From contig OY783218.1 in the NCBI GenBank assembly GCA_963678705.1, positions 9,868,152 through 9,932,151 on the forward strand: a stretch of DNA of 64,000 nt, written 5' to 3'. This stretch comes from Panorpa germanica. Its lineage: Eukaryota > Arthropoda > Insecta > Mecoptera > Panorpidae. Each line of letters begins with the position of its first letter. Position 1 is the stretch's first letter. The notes below the pieces were generated by a model that ran no database searches, was not told where the DNA came from, and saw nothing but the letters and a program-made list of their open reading frames with translations. A program made the translations under genes and the position numbers. This document shows, piece after piece, positions 20,269 to 32,310 of the stretch.

Positions 20269-21032
20269 ATTATAAATAGTTTTAATAACAATATTTACAA
20301 TTTTTACTGTTGCAATAAATGACCAAAATCTACAATTTGTCATAGCTATATTTAGACCAATTTGTTCCAAACCTTAAAAGTGTTCCAATATATATATTTC
20401 TGATTAAGCACAAGAATGTAGATGAAGTTACTTATTCTAAATTGTCGTATTTTCAATGTTTACCCAGTCTTGTATAAATACTCGTAGATTCAAATAATAA
20501 TTCTCCTGTGTCATTTGTATTTTCATTTTAATAAATTCAATCGTGATGTGTAAGGGTAGAAGTATTGATTTTTATGCAGGCGTCCTTTTCAATAGAAAAG
20601 GTAACAAATACATTGGACTACAGAATGCGTAAACTATTTTCAGTACAGTAATGGGTATTTCTCTTAAGCTCAAATTTGGCATCTAATTACTTTTTAATTA
20701 GTCTGATTGTTATAGACGATGTTAGAAATTAAATGTGCAATATGCCTAGACAAAATAATTATATAAAGAACAGATAGTACAAATAAAATCTGTTTTTGAT
20801 ATGGGTAAAACAAATTACATAATTTTGATTGTTGGAGCTTTGTTATAGAAAATAGAAATAAAAAAAACAAAGAGAGTCTATTGTATGTTGCAGTTTCATA
20901 TATTTATGTTAGTTGATACAAAACAAATTATATTAAGGTTGTTCATGTATATTTACAGCATAAACAGAATATAAATTTAAGTATAAAATTAATTTGTATT
21001 TTTTTTTATTATCTTTTATCTTTATTCACTTC

Positions 21033-24000
21033 TTATGCAGTTCCTAATGGGTTTCCAACCCATGGGTACTTGGCTGGACATGTAACAGCGCATGAGGTCA
21101 TCCAGAGAGGCCACTCAACCTGGAAGTAACATAAACGTTAAGATATTTTGAACATTGAGCATTGTTCTATCAACGACAAGACTTTGTTTTAAATTTGTAG
21201 TAATATTTAAAGACATTTACCCCGTCTCTCAAGAGCTCGCAAGCTTTTTTAGTACAGCTGGGTGTCTTAATTTGGCTACATCCTGAGGTCCAGCTTGATG
21301 AGTCAATTGAGCTCAGAGGAACTGGGTTCCTGACCCATTCGACAACGCGTCCAACAGGAACCTACGAATAAAAATTAATAGATTTATAATTCACATCCTT
21401 TGATTTGTAAATATCTCAGTTTTGCTCACTTACAATATAAACATCAGGTAAACTTTGTAGGTATGTGACAAATTGTTTGTAAGCTTCCAATCTAGCAGCC
21501 TCGGAGAACCAAGCGGAGTGGACGAAGAAGCCAAATGGAGCCTTGTTTCCTTTGTAGTGGCGGTTGAAGTTATCCTTCATGAAGTCGAGGAGTCCTTCTA
21601 CGTCAGCTGGGCTAGAACGTTATAAACTTTATAAGTCATGAAATGTTATAATTATTATTTTTGTCATAAAAGAGTTGCTCACAGTAGTTCATATAAAATT
21701 TCACTGTTATCTACAAATAGTGAAACCATTTCACCTTCTAAAACGAAATTTGCGGGATACTTACATATTGACACATGCATCAACCATGGAGCAGATAATA
21801 TTCTTCTGATCATACCAGTTGATCATAGGAACAACCCATTTTCCTGGGTGACTCTTTGTTGGGCATGGAGGAATGCTACAATCCTGAGGGGATGGCTCAT
21901 CAAGAGTGTAGGGCCACAGACCTGGGTTCATGTAGGTTTGAGTGGGCCAAGAGCAATCGTATTGGAAACCATATTTAGTCTTCATTTCAAATTGATTGTC
22001 TCCAGCCATTTGAAGGAAGGGCATGCGAAGTCCAGTGATGTCTTCTTTTGGAATGTTTGCAAATTTATTTATAAGGTCTCTTTGTCCGTCGAATTCCAAT
22101 GCGAGTTCTTCTACGCTGGCACCAGCCCAATATGGTAAATCAGTTCTGTGGGAAATTGAATGAAGCGCAATCTCGTGGCCGTTAGCCCATAGCTCGTGAA
22201 GCTGGAATGAAGAAAGTTATTTATGATTCATTATAACATTTTTCGAAATTATTGGCCAAATGGCCAGGCGATGTTGCTTACAACTTATATCCTGTGAAGT
22301 TGGTATGCTAGTGCTCTTCCATTGAGCTACACTACTTTCTGAATAGTTAACACTAGACAAGATTATATATATTATTAATTGCTTTTCTGTATAATTCATT
22401 TTGTATTATTGTATTGTATTTATGTGTAATTCGTTCTGTACAAATAATAAATTATTTCATTATGTACTACTACTTAATAGATGGCGCAATCGGTTTAAGT
22501 AACTATATGCTAAATGTTTAAGCCTGAAGAGCAGGCAACTTAAATTACGTTGTTTAAAACCAGTCTTGCAGCTTTGCAAGTTATGGATATTTCTTCTAAA
22601 ATATCATTTCCATATTTTTGATATATTTTTAAAGGGTTATGTCTGGAATACGTTAAATTACTATAAATTCAATAAAATGATAAACTGTTGAATTAAATTA
22701 AAAATATCTACGCTTTTGTGATTTTTATTTAACTTCTTTTAAATTAATGGACTTTTTATCTAAAAGATTAATAATTATATTTTTTAATTTTTTTGATGGG
22801 GTTATGTCCGCTACACGTTTAATTAATGAACTATGCAATTAAATTTAAAATATTTACGCATTTCTAGATTTTATGGAACTTTTTAAAATACATGTTCGCT
22901 AGGCTTTAAATTAAAGAACTGCTTGATTACATTTTAAATATCTTCGCGATTCTGACTTTTATCCGACCTTTTTTAAATTCATGGACTTTTTTTTCTTAAT
23001 TTTTTTTTTTGATTTCTTGAATTTTTTTGATGCAATTATGTTTGCTAGGCTATAAATAAAAGAACTGCTTCATTACATTTTAAATATCTTCGCGATTCTG
23101 ACTTTTATGCGACCTTTATTAAATTCATGGACTTTTTTTTCTTAATTTTTTTTTTGGATTTCTTGAAATTTTTTGATGCAGTTATGTTCGCTAGGCTATA
23201 AATTAAAGAACTGCTTCATTACATTTTAAATATCTCCGCGATTCTGACTTTTATGTGAACTTTTTTAAATTTATGGACTTTCTTTTCTTAATTTTTTTTT
23301 TTTGATTTCTTGAAATTTTTTGATGCAGTTATGTTTGCTAGGCTATAAATTAAAGAACTGCTTCATTACATTTTAAATATCTTCGCGATTCTGACTCTTA
23401 TGCGACCTTTTTTAAATTCATGGACTTTTTTTTTAAATTTTTTTTTTTGGATTTCTTGAATTTTTTTGATGCAATTATGTTTGCTAGGCTTTAAATTAAA
23501 GAACTGCTTCATTACATTTTAAATATCTCCGCGATTCTGACTTTTATGCGACCTTTTTTAAATTCATGGACTTTTTTTTCTTAATTTTTTTTTTGGATTT
23601 CTTGAAATTTTTTGATGCAGTTATGTTCGCTAGGCTATAAATTAAAGAACTGCTTCATTACATTTTAAATATCTTCGCGATTCTGACTTTTATGCGACCT
23701 TTTTTAAATTCATGGACTTTTTTTTCTTAATTTTTTTTTTTTGGATTTCTTGAATTCTTTTGATGCAATTATGTTTGCTAGGCTTTAAATTAAAGAACTG
23801 CTTCATTACATTTTAAATATCTTCGCGATTCTGACTTTTATGCGACCTTTTTTAAATTCATGGACTTTTTTTTCTTAATTTTTTTTTTGGATTTCTTGAA
23901 ATTTTTTGATGCAGTTATGTTCGCTAGGCTATAAATTAAAGAACTGCTTCATTACATTTTAAATATCTCCGCGATTCTGACTTTTATACGACCTTTTTTA

Positions 24001-26310
24001 AATACATGGACTTTTTTTCTAAAATTTTTTTTTGGATTTCTTGATTTGTTTTGATGCAGTTATGTTCGTAATGTTTTAAATTAAAGAACTGCATCATTAG
24101 ATTTTAAATATCTATGCAGAAACTCAAAAAATTGCATTGCTCTTCAAATCATAAAAGTGAACCTTTTCATCATTTTTAACAAGATTATAGTCTTCTTTCA
24201 TTTAGATTTAATATATTGATATATCATAAACTAAAATGCTTATTTAAAAATGAATTATAAATTTGAAATCAGCATTCAAAATTAAGTTAAAATCCGTAAT
24301 AAAATGACATATATATTTTCTTCAATTTTTATGAAAAGTAACAAGAGTATAACCTTCTTACTTTTCATAAAAATTCAAGAAAAATGTATGTCATTTTATA
24401 ACGGGTTTTAACTTAATTTTCAATGCTGATTTCAAATTTATAATTCATTTTTAAATAAGTATTTCAGTTTATGATATATCAATATATTAAATCTCTTTAT
24501 CAGATTAAGCAATGAAAGAAGACTATAATCTTGTTAAAAATGATGAAAAGGTTCACTTTTATGATTTTAAGAGCAATGCAATTTTTTGAGTTCCTGTGTA
24601 GATATTTAAAATCTAATGAAGCAGTTCTTTAATTTAAAACATTACGAACATAACTGCATCAAAACAAATCAAGAAATCAAAAAAAAAAATTAAGAAAAAA
24701 AAGTCCATGAATTTAAAAAAAGTCGCATAAAAGTCAGAATCGCGGAGATATTTAAAATGTAATGAAGCAGTTCTTTAATTTATAGCCTAGCGAACATAAC
24801 TGCATCAAAAAATTTCAAGAAATCCAAAAAAAAAATTAACAAAAAAAAAGTCCATGAATTTAAAAAAGGTCGCATAAAAGTCAGAATCGCGAAGATATTT
24901 AAAATGTAATGAAGCAGTTCTTTAATTTAAAGCCTAGCGAACATAACTGCATCAAAAAATTTCAAAAAATCAAAAAAGAAAAATTAAGAAAAAAAAGTCC
25001 ATAAATTTAAAAAAGTTCGCATAAAAGTCAGAATCGCGGAGATATTTAAAATGTAATGAAGCAGTTCTTTAATTTATAGCCTAGCGAACATAACTGCATC
25101 AAAAAATTTCAAGAAATCCAAAAAAAAAATTAAGAAAAAAAAGTCCATGAATTTAAAAAATGTCGCATAATAGTCAGAATCGCGGAGATATTTAAAATGT
25201 AATGAAGCAGTTCTTTAATTTAAAGCCTAGCGAACATAACTGCATCAAAAAATTTCAAAAAATCCAAAAAAAAAAATTAAGAAAAAAAAGTCCATAAATT
25301 TAAAAAAGTTCGCATAAAAGTCAGAATCGCGGAGATATTTAAAATGTAATGAAGCAGTTCTTTAATTTATAGCCTAGCGAACATAACTGCATCAAAAAAT
25401 TTCAAGAAATCCAAAAAAAAAATTAAGAAAAAAAAGTCCATGAATTTAAAAAAGGTCGCATAAAAGTCAGAATCGCGAAGATATTTAAAATGTAATGAAG
25501 CAGTTCTTTAATTTAAAGCCTAGCAAACATAATTGCATCAAAAAAATTCAAGAAATCCAAAAAAAAAAAATTAAGAAAAAAATGTCCATGAATTTATTAA
25601 AGGTCGTATAAATGTCAGATTATCCTAAATATTTAAAATGTAATGATGCAGTTCTTTATGCTATAGGCTAACCAACATAACTGCATCAAAAAATATCAAA
25701 GAAACCTAAATTTTTTTTTTAGAAAAAATGTCCATGAATTTATAAAAGGTCGCATAAATGCTAGAGTATCGTAGATATCTAAAATGTAATTTCGCAGTTC
25801 TTCATTTTATAGTTTTACGAACATAACTGCTTCAAAATATATCAGAGAAATGTAAATAATATTTTAGAAAATACGTCCATAAAGTCGAAACGTAAAAAAT
25901 TAAATTATATAAATCTATGTGTTATAGTATTAGCGTGAGGATCAGGCGCTTTGAAACGTGTTATTTTTTCTAAAACTGAATTTTATATTAGAAATAAATA
26001 ATTAGATACTCACCAGAGTATAATCAGTGTATTCATGTGAGTTGTAATAGGTTGCAACAACTGGGCAACCATTGTGGTTCTTCTTTCCAGTGAAAATATC
26101 TCTGTAATATTCGATATTGATAACATTAACTGCATCGTCAAAAGTCAATGTAACAAACTGTGGGGTCTCTGCAAGTGATAAACCCCCCGGAGTGTCGGTA
26201 CTGGCACAACGGCAATCCGGAAGAACACAATCTGCAGGACATCCGTCCTTCGCAGAAGGAGCAGCAAGGACCGCAGCAGCGAATAACACGATTAGGACGA
26301 CAGCACGCAT
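21033..26310 (-). CDS. Chitin deacetylase, short group V-like form (copy 1)
   Basis: Five minus-strand exons: 26310-26014, 22201-21765, 21611-21434, 21361-21221 and 21119-21033, giving 379 aa. The signal peptide starts [20 protein letters not shown]. The polysaccharide deacetylase motifs are in order: TFDDAV (residues 56-61), HSISH, RMPF, DCSWP and LWPYTLD. The metal-binding Asp and two His are therefore present and the enzyme looks active. Family reaction: removal of acetyl groups from chitin, outside the cell. There is no chitin-binding or LDL-receptor domain, which matches the short, often gut-expressed insect deacetylases (groups V or similar). Exons 1, 2 and 4 match the neighbour at 28475-30112 exactly in length. 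Intron 1 is 3.8 kb against 256 bp in the neighbour, because it holds a palindromic satellite. AATAAA (reverse) lies near 21020-21026. Confidence 0.94.
22262..22338 (-). repeat. tRNA-like / SINE-head relic
   Basis: On the minus strand, TAGCTCAATGGAAGAGCACT resembles a tRNA D-arm with A box, followed by a tRNA-like stretch GCATACCAACTTCACAGGAT. The expected B box (GGTTCGAATCC) is degenerate (AAGTTGTAAGC) and the arms do not pair into a sound cloverleaf. This is most likely a tRNA-derived SINE fragment or a dead tRNA. Confidence 0.45.
22790..24110 (+). repeat. Left satellite array, ~147-bp units
   Basis: Tandem units with a period of 146-148 bp, marked by a recurrent (C/T)GCTAGGCT(A/T)TAAAT motif at about 22896, 23041, 23187, 23333, 23480, 23626, 23774 and 23920. 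Each unit also has ATTCATGGACTTTTTTT and GCGATTCTGACTTTTATGCG. From 23480 on, units alternate between two subtypes (GCAATTATGTTTGCTAGGCTTT and GCAGTTATGTTCGCTAGGCTA forms), giving a ~294-bp dimer. The outermost unit is the most diverged. Non-coding; it lies in intron 1 of the first chitin deacetylase. Confidence 0.93.
24111..24600. repeat. Palindromic core between the two satellite arrays
   Basis: The core is itself an inverted repeat. For example ATCATAAAAGTGAACCTTTT near 24148 is mirrored near 24540-24565, and AATGAATTATAAATTTGAAA near 24250 is mirrored near 24430-24455. The symmetry centre is near 24345, where short arms AAAAGTAA and TTACTTTT flank a few unpaired bases. A degenerate relative of one arm occurs at about 26800-26965. 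Confidence 0.88.
24601..25870 (-). repeat. Right satellite array, same units inverted
   Basis: The same ~147-bp satellite as 22790-24110 but in reverse orientation. Markers of the form AGCCTAGCGAACATAACTGC occur near 24784, 24930, 25079, 25224, 25372 and 25519. TATAGCC and AAAGCC subtypes alternate, as in the left array. The last two or three units are clearly degenerate, mirroring the decay at the left edge. Confidence 0.93.
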
Positions 26311-26324
26311 TCTGATGGCTGCTG

Positions 26325-26372
26325 AACTGACACTGTAATGCTTGAACCACCGCGATAGTTTCTTATTTATAG
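26325..26372 (-). promoter_or_regulatory. Core promoter of chitin deacetylase copy 1
   Basis: Minus strand: TATA box CTATAAATAA at 26372-26363 and initiator-like TCAGTT at 26330-26325, followed by the ATG at 26310. The spacing is somewhat longer than the usual 25-30 bases, so the exact start is uncertain. The neighbouring paralogue also has a TATAAATA box, close to 60 bases before its ATG. Confidence 0.65.
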
Positions 26373-26639
26373 TGTAGTGTTCTTTCTCTATTTTTGTGAT
26401 ATCATATCAAGAAATAGATATTATTGTGTTTCGTGGAGATTCGTATCGGTCAGTTTAGAAAAACATGTATTTTGATTGGTTTGTTTGTTGTTGAATGACA
26501 AATATCTGAAGGATGGGATTTACACGGATAAAAATGTAACTTACAACATAAGTAGATAACTCACACTAAACACAGTTATCTTTATTTAAGGTTTATGCAA
26601 CATAACAAAACTTACTTGCTATACCATAAAATAATTAAC

Positions 26640-26965
26640 ATTTTTCCCTCCATTTTTTAATGGGGGTTATTTTTATAAACCCTATAAATCAATTTAAAAT
26701 ATCTATGCTTTTAAAATGTCAAAATAAAAATAGTTTTTTTTTTGTTAAAAAAGTATTCATAAAAATCGCAAAAAGTATGGTGTCTTTTTCTTGATTTCTA
26801 ACACAATTTTGAATGCTGATTATAGATTTGCAATTAGTTTTTATGTAAGTGTTTTGGTTAACGAGATATCAGTATATTAAAGTCGAACCGTAACAGATCC
26901 GGAAGAATAGTTTTCAATTCTGAAATCAGCATACATATATTCAAAAACATATATCACATTTAAAA
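26640..26965. repeat. Degenerate relative of the intronic palindrome
   Basis: The stretch 26815-26890, with GAATGCTGATTATAGATTTG and GAGATATCAGTATATTAAAG, is an obvious diverged match to the palindrome core near 24420-24500. The stretch at 26690-26760 (ATCTATGCTTTTAAAATGTC and a poly-T run) resembles an outer satellite unit. It is an older, unexpanded copy of the same element outside the gene. Confidence 0.6.
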
Positions 26966-28474
26966 AATATGAAAGCCAACAATGTATTGTTTATAATTAA
27001 CACATAATACACACCCGTTGCATTGCAATGGGGCATATATCTAGTGTCGATGGTCCATTCTAACGAAATTAAATATTCGTTAATATTTACACAGAAATGA
27101 AATGGGATGGAATATTTTCCTCATCATTAGCAAAATGTTTCAAAGATTTTACTTGGAATATACTTGTACAATGTTATCTACAGAAACTTTGAACGCAGAT
27201 TGTTTTACAGATTACCAAATATTATTTCGTTATTGCCGATATACGAGACAATAATCTTAAAATTATCATTGATTTAATTAAATAAAATTATTTTAAGGAA
27301 TCAACAAATAAAAATTATAGTCATTGTGTGGTGCCAAATACCACGTTTCAATTTTATATCTTAAAAATTATAAAAAGTCATTTTTACGTTAAAAATATAA
27401 AACGATTATGCTGGGAGTCATGGCCCAATTTATCAGCTCTTATTTTTATTGTCTGATTTAAAACCATTTGAAATTTAGGCACTGAGCGTGTGTATACCAA
27501 ATTTTCATGTATATACTTGTTTATCGACTGATGTCTTGGTAAAAACTATCAAGCAAACACAGCACTAGCAGGCTTGTAAGACAAATGTCACATTAATACA
27601 CACGGAGACCTGCACAGAATGGGAAAGGGGCGCTCCAGCCCCCAAAAGTAGGAAATATGACTGGATGCAATAGATTTATTTCGCGTTAAGCCTTTTCTTA
27701 AAGCGAAAGCAATTGTGACTCCAAAAATATGAAATGGGCCTACTGTGGAAGGTAATTGTGATTGCGTACAATGTAATGTTTATGAAAAAGTACATTTCAA
27801 AGGCATCAAACGCATTGAATTTATTGAATGAAACGTAGATGAGAAAAGAAGCAAGAAAGAAGACATAGGACAGCTAGGAGTCTACAGTGAAGACAACTAG
27901 GAGTCGTTGAATACGTTTCGCGAAAACCGTAGCAGTCGTTGAATACGACTCCCTTCTCGCCCAACGTAACAATACGTTAAGACAGTGAATAAGGAACTTT
28001 TCGAATGATACCGTAAAAAATAATTGTTTGCTACAACATTACTTTCTTGAGGTGATAGAAAGAGTTTCATTATTAAATTCTACGAGAGCAGGAACAAGTA
28101 AAGACTATTTCAATTAAAAATTGTAATTTATTGAAACCATTTAATTATTGGAGAATTAAAAGTTACGGTACTTTGAAAAGAATTTAATAAGGAAAACGGT
28201 ACTTTGAAAATATACTGACGAAAATTTCAAGAGTAGTTAAAATTAATTTTCTACTCAATTAGCTCGATATTATAATTATCTACTATTTGTAACTTAAATT
28301 CCTCACATTTTTTGATATAAAAATATGACTTTACTAGTAATACTAGGTAATAAATAATTAAATTAAAATAATAAAAAAAAAATAACATTTTATATTAAAA
28401 TCAGTTTATTAGTTATTTATAATTAAATCAGTTTATATTTTTCGTTCAGTTCTCATAATGAAATATTTAAATAT
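26966..28474. other. Intergenic spacer between the two deacetylases
   Basis: No gene found. A GC-richer island near 27600-27980 contains a short inverted repeat, with GGAGTCGTTGAATACG at about 27899 and GTCGTTGAATACGACTCC near 27934-27952. The right end should carry the 3' UTR of the second deacetylase, with AATAAA (reverse) near 28405-28411. Confidence 0.55.
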
Positions 28475-30112
28475 TTATATTTTCTCTCCAGTTGGATTTC
28501 CAACCCATGGGTAGACAGCGGGGCAGGCAGCAACGCAAGATGTCATCCAGCGGGACCATTCTTCCTGTAAACAGATAATTTACAAATATTAACTTAAACC
28601 CCACAACATTTTTCAAGAGATGGCTATGCAATATCAAGAAATACACTTACGTCAATTTTGTTTAATTCGCAGGATCGTGGTGTGCAGTATTCCTCTTCAA
28701 TTTCACGGGTCTCTTCTGTCCAGTCAGAATTTTGAATGGAGCTCAGAGGAATTGGGTTTCTTACCCATTCGATAACTCTTTCAACGCCAACCTAGGAAAA
28801 TACGCCGAGTTAGACAAAATACTACTCCTAAGTTTTGTTTTAAGGTTAAAGTTGTTGAGGTCTTACCAGGTAGACATCAGGAAGGGTCTGGAGGTAGTCA
28901 ATGAATTTAACGTAAGCCTGGAAGTGAACCAAGGGGGCAACATTGAACCAAGCAGCGTGTACGAAGTAGCCGAAGGGGGCTTTGTTTCCAAGATATTGAC
29001 GGTTGAAGTTTTGCTTCATGAATTCGACGAGTCCATCGATATCCTTGGGGCTAAGCGAATAATTCAATGTTAAACAACGTTGGAATTTGGTAGGTCAATA
29101 TTTTTGATATTCAGGTACTTACATATCAACGCATGCATCCATCATAGCGCAGACAACATCATTGTTATCCTTCCAGTTGATCATGGGAGCGACCCATTTT
29201 CCTGGGTGGCTCTTTGCTGGGCAAGGAGGGATGCTGCAATCCTGAGGAGATGGATGGTCGAGGGTGTAGGGCCATAGACCTGGGTCCATGTAGGTTTGGG
29301 TTGGCCAGGAGCAGTCGTAGAGAAAGTCGTCATCAGTTAACATGTCGAATTGCGTGTCACCCGCCATTTGAAGGAAAGGCATACGGATTCCGGTGATATC
29401 TGCCTGTGGAATTCTAGCGAATTTGGCGATCAGGGATCTCTGCCCAGCGAATTCTTGGGAGAGGAGGGCTTGGCTGGCCGTTGACCAATACTCAACATCG
29501 GTTGTGTGGGAAATGGAGTGAAGGGCGATTTCCTGGGCGTTGACGTAGAGTTCGTGGAGCTGGAAACATTTACAATTCAATTTGTGTTTCTATTACGTTC
29601 TATTATCCATTACGTTGACGCATGCTTTATCAGATGATAACAAAACTTTTGGTAATTAAATCTAATAACATCGAACCGTGCTGGAAAATATGTCACTTGA
29701 CAATTTCTCCAGATGCTACGCCATTACTTCGAAGATATACTTTATTATTATTACTTTCGATTGACGAGATTTTTAAAAATGAATTATAAAATAATTATCA
29801 AAGATATTCTCTTACCAGGGTGTAGTCGGTGTATTCGTGGGAATTGAAGAAGGTGGCAGAAACTGGACGTCCATTAGGGTTCGTTCTGCCGTAGAGGGCG
29901 TCTCTGTAGAATTGGATGTTGCTGATGGTCACAGCATCATCGAAAGTCAGCATTACAAACTGTGGAGTTTGGTCAGGTGCCAAACCTCCAGGAATATCGA
30001 CTCCAGCACATCTGCAGTCTGGAAGAACGCAGTCTTCAGGACATCCATCTCTTGCAGATGGTGCAGCGAAGACAGCGGCGACGAACAGTGCAATTAGAAC
30101 AACGGTACGCAT
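28475..30112 (-). CDS. Chitin deacetylase, short group V-like form (copy 2)
   Basis: Five minus-strand exons: 30112-29816, 29559-29123, 29050-28867, 28791-28651 and 28564-28475, giving 382 aa. The start gives a signal peptide [20 protein letters not shown]. Catalytic motifs: TFDDAV (56-61), HSISH (113-117), RMPF (158-161), DCSWP (181-185) and LWPYTLD (194-200), all intact. It is a secreted, chitin- or chitooligomer-deacetylating enzyme by family. There is no accessory chitin-binding domain. Exons 1, 2 and 4 have the same lengths as in copy 1, and exons 3 and 5 differ by 6 and 3 bases, so the pair arose by tandem duplication. Introns are short (72-330 bp), unlike the 3.8-kb intron 1 of copy 1. 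Confidence 0.95.
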
Positions 30113-30164
30113 ATTTGTTGTTACAGATCTGCTAATTCAATTAATTGCTCTTGTTCGAGTTCTG

Positions 30165-30176
30165 TGTTATTTATAC
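30165..30176 (-). promoter_or_regulatory. TATA box of chitin deacetylase copy 2
   Basis: Minus strand reads GTATAAATAAC about 55-65 bases before the ATG at 30112. This leaves a short 5' UTR. The box matches the one found before the paralogue. Confidence 0.7.
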
Positions 30177-30965
30177 TGGTTTTTTATCTTTTATTTTATG
30201 ATAGCTTATCAAAAAATCAAAATTTAGGACAACGCAATGAGAGATAATGGACACTGTTGACTAAATTGTTTTTAAGAACGCGTGCAAGAAGATTGTAAAT
30301 TGAGACAAGAGTACAAATAAACTGAAACAGGTTTGTGGATATGACCATAGTCATTCACAAGACCACTTATTATTTTTCTTCTTTTAAAATTGCTTTTTGT
30401 AAAAAAAAAAAATAGTTATAGTTTCGAAAATGTTCATTCTTCTGATACTACGGATACAGGTGGGAATTTTCCTTAGAAAAAAAGAGGCCTATCATATTCA
30501 GGGGCACTTATGTGCGGTGCACAATAAGCACACAAGCACGACCTGGACCTAGGCATTCGCCCAAACTTTGATAGAAGAGTACAACACTCAGATTCCATTC
30601 TATCCGTTGCAAATTTAAAACAGAATTCTTTTCACCGGGCCCTGTGGCGATTCTGGACGCCCCTGAGTGTTACAATTTTTGTGTTCTTTTGAACAAGGAG
30701 TAGTACCTTCTTCAATGATTTTTAAAAAGAAACAATTACTGCAATAATTGCAAATAAAAAGGAGCGCTTTCTTTGTTATATTTGTAAACAAAAAGGAGGC
30801 AAGCAAATGCAAAATTGTAAATCGCATACCAAAATTCTTATGCGGAAATTCGCCTACACCATTTTTCTAAAGACAAGTTTTTTGAAGAAAAGGTTTTGAA
30901 GTCACTTTGCCATCATATAGAGATGCGTATGTTTTTTTTTTTAGCAAAGAATTAATTTACAATTT

Positions 30966-31112
30966 AGTTTCTTACAGCCGTTCATATGAAATGTCTATTT
31001 TATCGGCAGCAAATGGTGAAACTACTCCAGTGCGAACTATAATTGAATTGCAATAGTGATAGAAACGTCACAAAACAGGATACTTGACCAAATTGTTTAC
31101 TGGGTTCTAACG
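30966..31112 (-). repeat. Inverted copy of the 14809-14970 repeat
   Basis: Reverse-complemented, this reads CCCAGTAAACAATTTGGTCA, GTGACGTTTCTATCACTATT, GCCGATAAAATAGACATTTC and then CGGCTGTAAGAAACT, in the same order as in 14809-14970 of XPR1 intron 1. Non-coding and moderately diverged. Confidence 0.65.
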
Positions 31113-32310
31113 AAATACCAACCTAAAGTAGCTAACACATTAGCGTTTTGGTTTGGACAACTAAACAACAACAACTTGTTGCATACATCTTATATAATCA
31201 TTTTAGTTCAACATTTCGAGCTCATCTGAAAAGCGAAGTGCCATCGAGTTCGTTTCGACCTCCGCGATATTTAATGTGAAGTAGCGAAGTTCATATAATT
31301 TAAAATGGTGAAAACCATTAGTTATTTTCATGTTCAAATAATATATAAACATCAGATTTTATTTCCACACTGTACCTGTCCAAAAAACCACTGTATTTAC
31401 GACCACTGTCAAGTTTAATGCATCTTTATCTGCCTTGTCAAATCTTTTAAAAACTAACCTACAAGATTCATCCATTCCGCCACCTGTGCACATTACTCCA
31501 AAGATGCATATCATCATAGAAACATATTTTTCCTTGTCTAACAAGTCAGATCTTGTATCATTCCGTTTCTTTCAGTAAAACAAATTTCAATAAAGTAATA
31601 TTATGTAATCGAAAACGTGGATTTGGAAACAAAAGATTACTTCGTTTTGTGATCCATGGTGCCGAAAGTTAAATCTGATAATTTCAAAATGTTTGCGATT
31701 GAAATTGAATTAATTGTATCCTGTTGTTCAATGATACGGTTTATCTTTAGATGGTTATCAACTAAATAATGATTAACGTCAAATAATTTCATATATTTAT
31801 TCAATTCTATCGATTCTTATTGAAGTAAGATTGGAAAAACCTACATTTAAATAATATTTAGTTACAGGAAGTACATTGTGGTAATTAAATCTTGATTCAA
31901 GGATAGTAATTAAGATGCTGGGATAAATTTCAAGGACTTTCTAAAGGTTAATTAAATAGGTTTTTTTGTTTTGTTAATTTTTTTAAATAATTTACATATA
32001 TTTGAAATTTTTATTATACAATATTAGTTAAATATTTTCAAATACTTATTATGATAGGGGCAGTTTAAGTTAAGGGTTTTATTTATACATGAAGTTGTAT
32101 CCAAAAATATAAAATGTGAACATAGCTTGACAAATTCTAAAAAATAACCTTGCAAGAACATGAACAAGCTGGTTTCAAATAAGCTATCAATTTTCGTACT
32201 CTCTCTTCTATTTTTCCAGAAAATGAAAGAAATCTTCTTTATTATATTTACCCCCTCAAATCCGAAGAGAAGCAGTCTCCCTTCTTTACATACTAAAGAG
32301 CATTCTCTTC

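Noticed and set aside
21638-22138. Plus-strand 166-codon frame over deacetylase exon 2
   Set aside because: Antisense to a well-supported exon with catalytic motifs.
22262-22338. Functional tRNA gene
   Set aside because: The A-box-like part is good but the B box and acceptor and anticodon stems do not fit; kept only as a tRNA-like relic.
22790-25870. CRISPR array
   Set aside because: Units are contiguous ~147-bp satellites without unique spacers, in a eukaryotic intron, and the two halves are inverted.
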